A DNA stretch of 64,000 bases from Liolophura sinensis (lineage: Eukaryota; Mollusca; Polyplacophora; Chitonida; Chitonidae): NCBI RefSeq assembly GCF_032854445.1, contig NC_088300.1, forward strand, positions 57,510,984-57,574,983, given 5' to 3'. Positions 1-11,800 of this stretch are shown here, piece after piece. Both the position numbers and the translations under genes were made by a program. A model generated the notes under the pieces. It saw nothing but the letters and a program-made list of their open reading frames with translations, was not told the origin of the DNA and did no database searches. Position 1 is the stretch's first letter; each line of letters opens with the position of its first letter.

Positions 1-830
1 ATGTCCAGGTTTCACGTATCCTGTTTTATCTGTCAGGAAGTTGTCTGAAATACCTGTGGTATAGTGCTGTGATTTTTCGCAGTTTCTGTTTCTCGGCCAA
101 TAAATTTGATCTCATGCATAAGCAGTTGACCGTGGAAGCCGGATCAGGACATCGGCACGACACATGCATGGACGTTGAAAATCGCGGGCGAATGGTAGGC
201 CTACTATCCTCTGGTCGCAGATCATGCCCAGCGAGGTGCGAGGCAAGATGCCCTTTTCCAGCTTCCCTAGCTGACCTCAATAAATGAAGTATATTTGGAA
301 TGTAGTGATAAAGTTTAAGTTGTTGCGTTTGTTTTTTGTTGGTCAGCTTCTCAGGTGTCCACTATGAAAAGCAGATTTTTCTTTCAATTGACATATCCTC
401 AATCACGTGACCAAAACAGTAACTAAAACTTTACCACTACCGTGTTTATTTAGCATGAAAAATGAAATAAATCTATATCCACTATATATTATATAGTCGG
501 TCATGTCAGACCACGTCAGATCGTTCACAGATTAACACATCCACTTGGCCAGCTGTATATAAAATTGGCCTAATCACCACGGCCATATCCCTCGGTCAAC
601 CACCCACGTAGCGCATTTCTCTCTCATGTTTATTGTATATGCAAGCTTTCGTTGTTTGTCACTAGTTTACACATTTGATTTCCTCGCCATGCAAGTAATC
701 AAACCCAATACAACTGACTGCCCGATATCCTTACATCGCGAGTAGGGAATTGAACTTGCTTGCCCAGGATACCGTTTCACAAGGTGATTCTGTGCTGTTG
801 TTATACAATTTCAGTCTAGTTTGAGCATCT

Positions 831-963
831 GGGGGCTGTTTCTCAAAGGGTTCGTAACGTTACGCCGGTCGCAAATAATGCCAAGGCGACGTATGCCGTC
901 AGTATGCGACGTCATGGTGATTAGACTGGCGTAACGTTATGACTCCGTTGAGAAACAGCCCCC
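831..963. mobile_element. Short foldback element (MITE-like), 133 bp
   Basis: The element starts GGGGGCTGTTTCTCAA and ends TTGAGAAACAGCCCCC. The inverted repeats extend inward about 40 bp per side (both arms contain TAACGTTACGCC) with a few mismatches. The centre is CpG-rich. There is no coding capacity and no clear target-site duplication. The termini resemble those of the element at 40706-40835. The inverted repeat is seen directly; the MITE label is inference. Confidence 0.7.
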
Positions 964-1377
964 TGGGTTTAAACAAAAGTTTAAAGAATCTAATGACAAA
1001 AGTTGTTCAGAGCGTAGCTTACCATTAATGTCGCAAACTGAAATGCAGCTGTGGTCGTAAGTCAGACGGCTTATCGGGTTACCTGGCGAAGGGCGGTGAA
1101 TACTCCGGGCACTCAGGTTTCCTCGGCCCTTTAACCTGACAAACATCGCCTACCTGAAAATTTCCTGAACATGGCGTTAAAAACTGATAATATTATAACT
1201 CTATCCATAAAATTAGTACATGGAAGTACATATAACGCCCTCTTGAAGCTCCATGTGTAATTCCATGTATAATTAGAGGCTTGATCTCTAAGTAATGGCA
1301 GGCATAGGCAAAGTTTAATTCTGGATATATATAATGCTCATTTAAAATTAAAAACCCCTACTTGGTGACGGTTCACT

Positions 1378-1480
1378 CGGACTCTGTTTGGTTTCTTCCC
1401 ACCATAATGCTGGCCGCCTTCATAAGTGAAATATTCTTGAGTACGGCGTAAATCACCAATCAAAGAAATAAATAAATACT
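1378..1480 (+). mobile_element. SINE tail fragment
   Basis: This matches only the 3' part of the dispersed SINE: TTCTTCCCACCATAATGCTG, a degenerate GTATAAGTGAAATATTCTTG, then GTACGGCGTAAA and a (AAATA)n end. The tRNA-like head is missing, so it is 5'-truncated. Confidence 0.75.
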
Positions 1481-2022
1481 TGGTGACGGCAGTAAATGAA
1501 TTGTTAATGGTACGTTTGCTGTAGTTGAAAGAAAGCTTTAAGTTCTCTGTTATACATCAATATTGGCCATGCACAGAATGATTTTTTGTCTAACAACTGA
1601 AACGTCGGAAACAAAAAGTTGTTTACATCTTAAGACACTGACAAATGACAGGTTGCGTCAGGCAAATTTGTATTTAGCGAGTTGCGTTTTGTTTTTGTCG
1701 TAAGGGATCGATGAACAAACGTTTATATGTATAAATAGTGTTCGTTTTTTTGCTGTCTTCATAAAGCACGAAATTCAGGGGAATATTTTTCACTTCAAAG
1801 TTGCAATTCCCTGTGGACAGAGGGTAATCTCTTTCATCCTGGAAGGTCTGTTCATTCCTGTGTCCCCCATATTAGTGTAATTAGTGTCCACTTTCTCGCC
1901 GAAGGTCACATTTTACACGTCGGAGTGGATACGACATGTCTTTGTAAACGTCTTAGACTTGTCTCCCTTTGTTTGCTGATGCATGATTAAGATTTCATGC
2001 AGTTGCGTACCAGTTGAAAAAA

Positions 2023-2025
<3 letters not shown>

Positions 2026-2099
<74 letters not shown>
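2026..2099. repeat. (TA)n microsatellite
   Basis: About 36 uninterrupted TA dinucleotides. Open reading frames of alternating I/Y across it are artefacts. Confidence 0.95.
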
Positions 2100-2104
<5 letters not shown>

Positions 2105-3720
2105 ATATATACATATATTGGATACTTTAACAAGTAAATAATATATGTAATATATGTGTGTGTACAAAACAACAGAAAAAGGATTGGTAGCCTGTTGTAT
2201 GCTTAACTGGGGGAATAATCATGTCTTCCTTGGTCTGAACATACCGACTATTGATACTGTGTGAGAGCATGGATGGGGGTATCATTTTTGGTGTCTCCAG
2301 AAATATGTAAAAATATATTTGTAAGTTCATGTCGGATACACCAGAAATGACACTCATCCCATGTTCACACACACAATACCAGTAGTTGGTCTGTTTCCTG
2401 ATGTTGACCGCGGCCCAAGGAAGGCGTGATTATACCCGCCCCCCACCCACCCACCCACCCACACACACACACCCAAAATAAAGCGAAAAAAGAAAACAAA
2501 TGGGTCTACATTCTGTCCTGGCTTTGGGAGCATCATCAAGTAGTCATAAATAGAAATGAAGAATACGATTCTCTTTTCTTGTAGACCACGAGTTGAGTTT
2601 TTTTTCTCTACATTTGTAATTAAATTTAAGGCGTGACGTCAAAAAGCGCTGTGCGTGTGGCACAAATGTGATGTTAAGAACACACAAATGGTTGGTTAGG
2701 CGTACGACACTGCCTCACCTTCACGTCAGCTCACCTCCCCTAATATGGTTATAGACCTTCACTAAAGGAATGGCTGCACATTTCACCACCGTTTTTTTCT
2801 GGATTCTTCCAACCAAAAACTCAACCCATCACAGAAATCATTAATCTTTAACATGCACATTGCACAAGTGCACGGTGTAATTAAATAAACCATAACGCAT
2901 GTTTTATACGAAGTCACTGTTTCATATAGTTCTTATTAAATTATTGGTGGAGAAATGCCAGAAATATTTGAACAGGTATGAAAACCCGGGTGTTGCCAAG
3001 TTATAACAATGTGTTTGTCCGCCGTAGTACTGGCTCGGGCTAGGGCATTTCAGAATGATGAAGAAATTCAACAGGAAGGCGGAAGGAGGGTTTAGAAGGG
3101 GCTTATCCAAAAATCATTACCATCAAATAGGTTACCATAGCAGTTCACACAAATTTATGATACAATGCTCCATTGCAAAACCAAGTATCTCCGCCACAAT
3201 GGGTTTCCATAGGTATAGAATAGATTTCATTGCTACGTGGAGTTTAACACGAAAGTCATTTTAACGATCCCTGATTACAACTCACAGATACTTCTTCACA
3301 TAGTTTCAAAATTATCAGTTTTCCTCGCTTCCTACAGATTTAATGAACAGGACGTTTATACGTCCTTAGAATATGAAGGAATATTAGCCGGTTATATGAA
3401 CAATTAATGACAGGATACAGAAATGGCGTCCTTGGTAATAAAGGAATATTTCTTATTTGTGTTAATGGACATGTATCTGTTTAATCAGCAGTCTTATAGT
3501 ATCTAGATGACGGTAGTATAGCTTCATCTGAGTTTAGGAAAGTGAACAGTGATTATGTATTGCCGCCCGGTTCAGTGATTTTGGTGACTGGCAATTTGCT
3601 TCCGGTGTCAGATCCAGGTAGCGATAGGCTCGCGATCCTAAATATATAGTCATCTTGAAACATTTTTTCATTCGTTTTGTTGGCATGGAGGAATTAACTG
3701 TCACAAGTTATCGTATGCAT

Positions 3721-3976
3721 GGGGAGCCTCTGTGGCTCAGATGGTTAGCGCGCTAGCGCAGCGTAATGACCCAGGAGCCTCTCACCAATGTGGTCGCTGT
3801 GAGCTCAAGTCCAGCTCGTGCTGGCCTCCTCTCCAGTCGTACTTGGGAACGTCTGACAGCAACCTCCTGATGGTCATGGGTTTCCGGTTTCCACCCACCA
3901 TAATGCCGACCGCCGTCGTATAAGCGAAATATTCTTGCGTACGGCGTAAAACACCAATCAAATAAAGAAATAAATA
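3721..3976 (+). mobile_element. Full-length tRNA-derived SINE
   Basis: The head has a pol III A-box (TGGCTCAGATGG) and a B-box-like GAGCTCAAGTCC about 60 bp downstream, then an unrelated body. The tail reads CACCATAATGCCGACCGCCG, GTATAAGCGAAATATTCTTG and CGGCGTAAAACACCAATCAA, and ends in AAATA repeats. It matches the copies at 38028-38301 (plus) and 49132-49378 (minus) along its whole length. tRNA heads with A and B boxes are the hallmark of SINEs; the exact subfamily is not assigned. Confidence 0.85.
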
Positions 3977-4261
3977 TCGTATGCAGGTAGATATGTTTTA
4001 ATCTAACAGCCATATTTGTTTAAGCATGTTGTAGAACTTTACAAATTCACTAAGAAACCCTAGACAAATAGTGCGCCTATATCTCGTTGGATATCCGGTG
4101 TTAAATTCGAATGCATCAATCAAACACATACAAGACGGTGCGATTCAAATTGCATAGATTACTGACGTCACATCGCAAGGAAACGAATAACCGAAGTCAT
4201 CAAATCTGACACACTATGGGTGATTTTTACTTTTTTTTTTTTTTGACCCACTTATGTTTGA

Positions 4262-4332
4262 GTTTATTTATTTATTTGATTGGTGTTTTACACCGTACTC
4301 AGGAATAATTCACTCATACGACTGCGGCTATT
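4262..4332 (-). mobile_element. SINE tail fragment
   Basis: TTTATTTATTTGATTGGTGT followed by ACACCGTACTCAGGAATAAT is the reverse complement of the SINE 3' end. The rest of the element is absent. Confidence 0.7.
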
Positions 4333-5282
4333 ATTAAAAGTGTTGTTTAATATAATAAAATTGACTTGAACTGAATGAATTCAATAAGTTAGGCTTTGTT
4401 CATATTGTATGGTGTCGATAACGAAATGTTCCTGGGCATACAACGCAAAACTTCAATGAATTTATGCAATGCTCATCCGTAACTATATTAGAAATGATGC
4501 TCATAAAAAATCAAAATAAACTCCAAACAAGCTGTAATATAAAGAAAAACATTTCTTTTATAGACTTTGTGTATTTGAGCGGAATTAAGACTAGCTGTAA
4601 CCTTGTTTTTCCCGTATAACATGTCAAGCGTGGATGTACACATTTCTGTAGCGTGATACATATACGCGACGTGTGTGGTAGAGGGGGCGTAACTCTACCA
4701 GTGACTTCACCAGCTCTGTAAATGAAGGCATTCATGACAACTGTACCACCCACTAAATTCCTCTGGATTTCATAACATGGTTGGGGTGTCGTATCTGATG
4801 GCATCGCTGTGGCTTTGCAGTGAGACAGCGCATAGATGTGTCGGTTGATAGACAGCCATCTACTCCCAGGATACGCACTTGTGAAATGAATGAAATAATG
4901 GCGAAACTGACCTTGAACCCCACACACTCAAACAGGCTTACTTACTTAATCGAGAGAAATGACGTAAAGCTGTATTTTTGACCTCGGAAAAGTCTGAGAC
5001 AGACTGAGGAAAACACAGTCAACAAAGCTCCGTGACACCTTCCTTAGGAAGCTTGGATGTTTGGGGATAGTGTTTAAAGTTCCTCTAAACGGGATATCTG
5101 GGTTAAATTATGACCGTCTGTAGATCTTGTGAAATTCACAATCTTGAATTCCGTGAGCAAACAGTACCGTGTATGACAATCAAAACAGCAATCGTTGCAT
5201 AAACTACTGTTGCTTAATCAAATGCTTTTTGGCTTGCTCCATCTTTCTTAAGACCTCAAATTCAAACCGTGAAGCGAGATTT

Positions 5283-5521
5283 ACCTTTACATTTATTTAT
5301 TTTACTGGTGCATGTTTTATGAAGTACACTCAAGAATATTTCACTTATACGACAAAGGCCAGAATTATGATGGGAGGAAATCGGGAAGGGCCCTGGGGAA
5401 ACCCGTGACCATCCACAGGTTGCTGGGAGACCTTTCCACCTACGACCGGAGAGGAAGCCAGGGTGAGCTGAACTTGCTCACACCAACAGCATTGGTGAAG
5501 GACTCCGGAGTCACTGCGCCG
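5283..5521 (-). mobile_element. Nearly full-length SINE, diverged
   Basis: It runs in reverse orientation from the ATTTATTTATTT end, through CAAGAATATTTCACTTATAC and a TGGGAGGAAA segment, to a degenerate tRNA-like head near 5500. Several substitutions suggest an older copy. The open frames crossing it are not genes. Confidence 0.75.
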
Positions 5522-5651
5522 CATATATTTTGTATATGGCACAAGCCTTATGGAACTTATATTTTCATTCGACAAATGAGTGCATATAATAAATCAAACA
5601 CGATAAAAACAATAAAGGCTGAGGACATAAGCACAGTAATTAAAATATCAT

Positions 5652-5657
5652 TTTATT
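5652..5657 (-). terminator. Candidate polyadenylation signal of the SLC26 gene
   Basis: AATAAA on the minus strand, about 910 bp after the SLC26 stop codon and the first such hexamer I see downstream of it. The link to the gene is inference. Confidence 0.35.
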
Positions 5658-6563
5658 TACATTTGCAATCATAATAACAAAAAATATTCCATCGGCGTTG
5701 GAGTCAACAAACCAAGTAAAAAATCAAGAGCCTTGTAGACAACAAGGTAATGGCTCCTATGCTAAAAAAACAGTTTAAAAGCTGTATATAATGGCATTTG
5801 CTATACCATCTATTACGCTTTCGAAACTGTTTCGGCTCGCTGAAACACTGTTTTGAATTACAGAATGAAAAATTATTCAGAAAAGATGGCCGTGCTGTTA
5901 CCAAGATGAGTCCTTTAGGGGCACAAGCAAAACTAGAGTACACTCAGGTGACATCATAAATTGTTTAAACTCAATGCTTGGCCATATACAGACAGAAACT
6001 CCTGTTCAACTATCAAAATGTTGGTGAAAGATATCTACGAACGTTTTTCTGCATAGTCTGACAAATACACAGGGATGAACCATATTCAATATATATATAT
6101 ACACATATTATATCATTAATGTTTCTAAGCCAGTTGTATTCATATGGTTAAATACCCCCGCGAAATACCGCTGTAGAAAACGTCACTCTGTCTAAAGGTA
6201 TCTTTACAATACATAATCTGACTACATTCATTTAGTTTGTTTAGCACTACGATTGCAGTTGGTTTTCTTATAAGGTTAAAACAGCATCTCTACGATCCAG
6301 CAGCATTTCTGATATGATACGTTGGGCAGCAAGATTGAGTTTAATGAGGTCGTGATACGTTGGAATGCAAAACATAATAACGAAACACTGTTTAAAACTG
6401 AGCAATAACGCTCGCACGATGTATGTAAAGGGCTTCAAAGTTTAGCTAAAAGTTTTATATACCTAGCTAAAACGGTGTCTTCTTCGGAAATGTGTTTTCA
6501 GCAGTCCCTGTCCACTTTTCCCAGAGGACACGGCATCAGATATTTCAGTGGGTTTCAAAGTGG

Positions 6564-8888
6564 TTAAAGTTTTGTGACCGTGGACTGCACAGCCTCACAC
6601 CTGTCAATAATTGCAGTCTGAACGGCATCCGTCACTTCATAAAAACACACCGATTTCTCCACAGTTTCGAAAAACCCCGCAGCCTCCAAGGCTTTGATCA
6701 TATTGGTGGAGCATCCAGCTAATAGCACCGTTATCTTTGCTGACTTAAAGTCCTCTATAATCTGCTTCATCATCTTGATCCCGGCGATGTCAATGTACGA
6801 GACAGCAGAGCAGTCGAGGACTATGTGGCGAATCCGATCAATGTCTCTCTGGAACACAATGTGGTCACCTCCTAATTCAGGGACACCGTTCTCCAGGGTA
6901 CTAAGACAACTGCCCATGGGTTCAATGTCCGGGTACCCATTGTTTACGTGCTCCATGTCCAGATAGCCTCCGTTTACCTTGCCAACGTCCAGGTAACCAG
7001 TTCTGTCATCAGTTTGTACTGTGTAGGACAAGCCGTGTGGTTGAGCAAGAGAATTAGTCAGCATGCTCTTCTTGGGTAGACTTAGTTTGCTGGCTTGGGC
7101 CTTTGGCTCTCTGTTTTTCTTCATGGCTTTAGCCATTTCCTTGGCAAGGACTTTGGGATTTACTGTACATTTATAAAGACTTTTGCGCAAAATTTCAGCA
7201 TTCGCGAAATAGAAGGATGTTTGAAACTTGAAGACTCTCACTCCGGGAATTGGATGAATGTTGTCTTTCTTCAAGCTGGCAGCCACGTCTTCTGAGTTGG
7301 CCTTGCCCAACGCCAGTCCACCCGCCGTCTGACTCTGGAAAAGAACTGTGAATGCGGACACCACGACTCCCACTCCAAGGCCGATGTCGATGTCAAGCAA
7401 AACCACTGACAAAAAAGTGGCGATCCAAATCACAAAATCGAATACGTTAACTTGCCAGTAGAGTTTCAGATCTTTGACCTGAAGGAATAGTTTCTTCATG
7501 GCAACGACAATCATGGCTGCCAGCACGCAGACCGGAAGTGCATAGAACAGCTTACCAATCACCATGAGGACAAGTAAAATGAGAGCAGCGGCCGACACTC
7601 CACTGAGTGTGGATTTGGACCCCATGGTGCTGAGAAGCATCGTGCGTGGAGACCCGCAACAGGAAGGAAAGCAGTGGAAAAAACTGCTGAGAGCGTTTGA
7701 CATTCCGTAAGCCATCAATTCCTGGTTGTCATCTACTTCTGTGCCGTGTTTCTTGGCACACAGCTTAGCCATACTGATGGAGACGGCAAATACTAGAACG
7801 GCTATGATGAAGCACTCGATGAAGAAGGTGACAGGAGTGATCTTGTCGAGTCCAGGCATGGTTGGTGCAGGTATTCCTGCAGGGATCTCCTTCACTATGT
7901 TTACATCGTAATTATCATGGAATTTTCCGAAATGAGAAGCCACAGTGCCGAGAATGACGACGATCAGGTCAATGGGGAGGGGGATCTTCAATTTGGAAGC
8001 ATACCTCTCGTTTATGAATGTCTTTACTATAAACAGGACGGCCACGCACACCAGAGATACAACTAACTCAGCTATGTTGGTGCTGGCGAGTTTCTGGAAA
8101 AGGATAATGTAAGTCCGTACAACCTTCCCAACACCGTCCACAAAGCCTACCTTGATGCCCAGCATTTTGGGGATTTGACTTGTGGCGATGTGGACCGCGG
8201 CTCCCGTTGTGAATCCACTGATGAAGGAATCAGATAAGTACAAGGTGATAAATCCGAGCCGAAGGATGCTCATGAGGATGAGTATCAGTCCTACCGTCAG
8301 GCTAGCAGCCGTGGCTATGGACGCCTTGTGCTCCAGTCCCACCACATTTTCTGACAACAACGACGTTCCGTTTTCGGTAACGTTCTGGGAAAACTCTACG
8401 GACAGCGGCAACTTCTCCAGCTCCATTTGGATGATACCACCAGCGAGTATGCTGGTGACGGCGTCTACCCCAAAGCTTAGGTACTGACTAGTTCCAAATA
8501 AGACGTAAAAAATAGTTGAGAAGAAGGCGGTGTAGAGTCCGTATACCGGTTGCAATGCAGCTAGGTATCCATAGCTCAGTCCTTGCGGGATGTGCATTAT
8601 ACCTGCTGTGATGCCGGCAAGAATGTCTTTGGCGATCCACTTCTTCCACTTGTATTTTCTCAAGAACTCCGTCACTGGTAACACAGTGGTCACACCTTTC
8701 CAAACTCTACGGCGAGAGCAGTAGATCTGGGAGGCGCATTTTTTGGAAAATGCAACCTTTTCTTCGTGTTTGTCCGGGTAATACTTATTAAACTCCTCAA
8801 GGCTATAGAGATGTCGGTTCAGAGGAAGGGGCTTCTCGGTTAGAGTCATCTTGGTCTGATTGTGATAGTCGTCTGAAACTATAAACAT
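6564..8888 (-). CDS. SLC26/SulP family anion transporter (intronless coding region)
   Basis: This encodes a multi-pass plasma-membrane anion exchanger or channel of the SLC26 family (sulfate, chloride, bicarbonate, oxalate type). The single open frame has 774 codons. It shows the SulP core from about residue 70, with HIPQGLSYGYLAALQPVYGL then FGTSQYLSFGVDA. An extracellular loop near residue 170 has glycosylation sequons NVT and NGT. A GSPRT segment sits where the anion-site Ser-Arg lies in prestin, and a C-terminal STAS domain has HIVLDCSAVSYIDIAGIK. The length is normal for the family. The protein ends T-K-L, a class I PDZ ligand. Two starts are possible: the first Met (8888), or Met14 (8849-8847). 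A splice-acceptor-like TTTATAGTTTCAG (AG at 8873-8874) lies between them, so the first ATG may be intronic and Met14 is my preferred start. The paralogue (A5/A6-like or other) cannot be fixed by eye. Vertebrate homologues have many introns; none is seen here. Confidence 0.93.
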   Translation of the reverse strand: MFIVSDDYHNQTKMTLTEKPLPLNRHLYSLEEFNKYYPDKHEEKVAFSKKCASQIYCSRRRVWKGVTTVLPVTEFLRKYKWKKWIAKDILAGITAGIMHIPQGLSYGYLAALQPVYGLYTAFFSTIFYVLFGTSQYLSFGVDAVTSILAGGIIQMELEKLPLSVEFSQNVTENGTSLLSENVVGLEHKASIATAASLTVGLILILMSILRLGFITLYLSDSFISGFTTGAAVHIATSQIPKMLGIKVGFVDGVGKVVRTYIILFQKLASTNIAELVVSLVCVAVLFIVKTFINERYASKLKIPLPIDLIVVILGTVASHFGKFHDNYDVNIVKEIPAGIPAPTMPGLDKITPVTFFIECFIIAVLVFAVSISMAKLCAKKHGTEVDDNQELMAYGMSNALSSFFHCFPSCCGSPRTMLLSTMGSKSTLSGVSAAALILLVLMVIGKLFYALPVCVLAAMIVVAMKKLFLQVKDLKLYWQVNVFDFVIWIATFLSVVLLDIDIGLGVGVVVSAFTVLFQSQTAGGLALGKANSEDVAASLKKDNIHPIPGVRVFKFQTSFYFANAEILRKSLYKCTVNPKVLAKEMAKAMKKNREPKAQASKLSLPKKSMLTNSLAQPHGLSYTVQTDDRTGYLDVGKVNGGYLDMEHVNNGYPDIEPMGSCLSTLENGVPELGGDHIVFQRDIDRIRHIVLDCSAVSYIDIAGIKMMKQIIEDFKSAKITVLLAGCSTNMIKALEAAGFFETVEKSVCFYEVTDAVQTAIIDRCEAVQSTVTKL

Positions 8889-11800
8889 GAACCAGAGTTA
8901 CCGACCATTCTATCAATGAAAAAAATCAAGTATCGCTGAAATTTAATAAACGGGTATCGAAGAGTTTGCACGACCGTTAGGAACGGGTGAATGTAACTCA
9001 CGTGTGTGGTGTGAACAATAATGAACAAAGTGGTTCTAGCCGTAAGATGGTCTGATCTAGACGAACCCTGTAGACGAGACCTGAATGGCATTCTAACGCA
9101 TGGAGACTCAAAGGACTGTGTCCTTGATAACGTCCAGTTGCTTTTGTGATCACAGCATGATAACCGCCTTCAGTAGCTCAACTTGCTTCGTGTTTTCGCC
9201 CCAGATAGTTCTCTTTAATTGTTAAACCTTGGCATGGATCATCTTTTATTTGATCAATGTAAACGTCATATTCAAGAATTTTTAACTTTCACCATGACAG
9301 ATAGGATTATGGGAGAAGGAAATAGGAGGGCCCTGTGGGTAAATCGCCGATCTTGGCAAGTTATTGACGAACTTTCTCCCATGTGATGTAGAGATATTCC
9401 CATCATATTTGTGGAAGACAAGTGGTCTTTAATGATCGTTAAACTGTGTAATCGGCCACACGAGTATCTTTGATCGATTATCACCACCAATGACCCATGA
9501 ACAGCGAGAACGGGACGATGTAAAATCCCCTGTCCATGTCGTCTTTTGAACCGCACCTCGTGTGTTCTGGACTCAAATGCAAGAACCTTTACCACTCCGC
9601 CTGAGCCGCTCACCTTTTAACCTTTGTTTAAATGGAAACGAGCCTGGATGAAATGTTTTGGTGAGTTACCTTTGGTTTTATTATCACAGTTATTAGCTTA
9701 TTAATGTGTCATATTTTCAGAAATTTTCTGAAAGTTTCAATAATCCTACCGATGATTGTGGGTGCTGAGTATTGATTGGATATAAATTTGCCTATTTATT
9801 TATTTATTTATTTATTTACTGTTTGTGTACCGTAACAGATTAGAACTAGTGGTAGGTATGATAAACCAAGATATTCCATCTGACAGGAAATATCGTTCTG
9901 AATGTAACTCGATTAAAGAATTATGAAATCGGTAAGTAATTTATGTTAATGAAGAGGATATGCGTTCCTCATAGCTTCGAATTTTATTAAGGAATTTTTA
10001 AAGAACTGTAAAAACAGAATTTCAATTTTCACTTGTGTAAAGTTTGTTTTTCAACGTATGTCCTTGCTCGACATTTATCCCTGATTCGGTTTAAGCCAGA
10101 GGGGCGATTTACCTCCTTTACAACTTATACAGCCCCCAATGCACTAAATATTTCTTTGCTAGCTTACGATGTAGTTATGAACAAATATAAATACTTCGTG
10201 ACAATAACGCGCCGCTGATATGCATCGGTGCAGCTATCAATTTATAATGCGCATTTAATATAGCAATGACACAGACGAGATTTCCATCATTGAAGTAATT
10301 ATATAAATCCCTCGCATATATTGTGGCTCATTTTTCATTTGGGGTAACACAACACGCCTGCCATTTAGACAAACAAAAGAGCCGTTAACAAAAGAATATC
10401 ATACGAGTTCTGGGCGGATTTTATGCATGCAAAGGGAAAACAAGCTATTTTATCCAGTGTCAATTTCCGCATTGTTTACATCAGTAGTGGTGCAAGTGAC
10501 ATTGATAATGCACGAGAACCGCAGGTGTCGGTAGAATTTAAATGTGCTAAATACAGTGATATACGTACATTGCATAGCCCCGGAGACATTTTTCAAGGCT
10601 GTTATGGGACTGGAGATCTGCCGCGTTCCAAAACACGGCGTCCGCAATACGGCAACAGATACACATAGAAAACTTTCTTGTGTTTAAGAAGTTTTACCTA
10701 TTCATTAAAATTAATAAGGCAACGATCGATTTCATTTCCTAAAAAAAATGTGGAATTTCGTGTAAACGGTTAGCAGTGGACACATCAAGAAAGGACATTT
10801 TCTCGAGCATTTGACAACATGAAGATTTCGGGAATGGGAATAGTGTGGTCACTGAAGGAATTCCAAAACAAGAGTATGACCGCATGTCTTGGAACAACAG
10901 TCCGCAGTCATCTCGTGAACAAGGATAAATTTTATAAGTTTTAGGCATGCTTCAAGCATTCACTTCAAGTAAAATAAACGCCACACTCAATGGATGTGTC
11001 TTTTCTGTTATCGTATTTGTGCATAAAATGTGCTATTTATGAAACATCGTCTTACGACTAAAAATACATCCCGACAATCTGGCTTAATTTCCCTTAATCA
11101 CAGCATCATCCCTCATCGCTGCCTAAATGCACATCATAGCTTGCATTGCACATCACCCTGATAAAATCTACTAAACTTACCGTGCTGTTTTCCAGGCAAT
11201 CGCCGAACACTCGCACACGTCAAATAATAATTTCACTTGAACTGGGGATGTTGTAGAATTTGTGCTAAAACCGGTCAAGTCTGCTTCACTCTGTTGTACT
11301 AACATGAACTCATTGTGGACACGATTAAAATACCGAGACGAGTTATAGATCAAATAACCAGTCAGCCAATCAGAGCTTATCTTACACAGACGGGCAAATT
11401 TTCACGTTAATCCACAGCTGGTGTCAAACCCCGCCCCTATGCCTCCATCCCCACCCCCACCCCCACCCCCAGTTTTCCCAGTAGGGGGTGTGTTGTGCTG
11501 AAAACCAACCGCGGTTTTGGGGCATTATTCGGTGAGTATCATGTCAAAGCCAACCTGAGTACTATTCTTCAAACAAAACTTTATCTAATTCAAAACATGC
11601 GGACACTAGGGGAGAACAATTTCTATGGCAGCAAATAAAGTGGGCTTCCGGTGGGGAAACACAGCAGGGTTTATAACCCAAGCTAAACCTGAATACGTGT
11701 CTAAAATACCTAACATTTCACACCATAAACATGTATTACCTGCGCCAACATTATTTGTGGTTAGGTCTTCCACTGTTCTCAGAAACTGAACAACCTGTGT

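Larger units (their letters stand above)
964..6480. other. Intergenic, repeat-rich
   Basis: No convincing exon was seen. It holds SINE pieces (listed separately), a (TA)n tract, a short (CA)n and C-rich stretch near 2440-2470, and the probable 3' untranslated region of the SLC26 gene at its right end. The longest open frames, such as 4511-4927 on the minus strand, have no recognisable domain and no start or splice support. Confidence 0.6.

Noticed and set aside
4511-4927. 138-codon minus-strand frame
   Set aside because: No recognisable family, no splice context, AT-rich surroundings; likely chance.
7095-7295. Plus-strand frames opposite the SLC26 gene (also 6694-6966, 7726-7911 and 8182-8487)
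   Set aside because: They are antisense shadows of a well-supported coding region.
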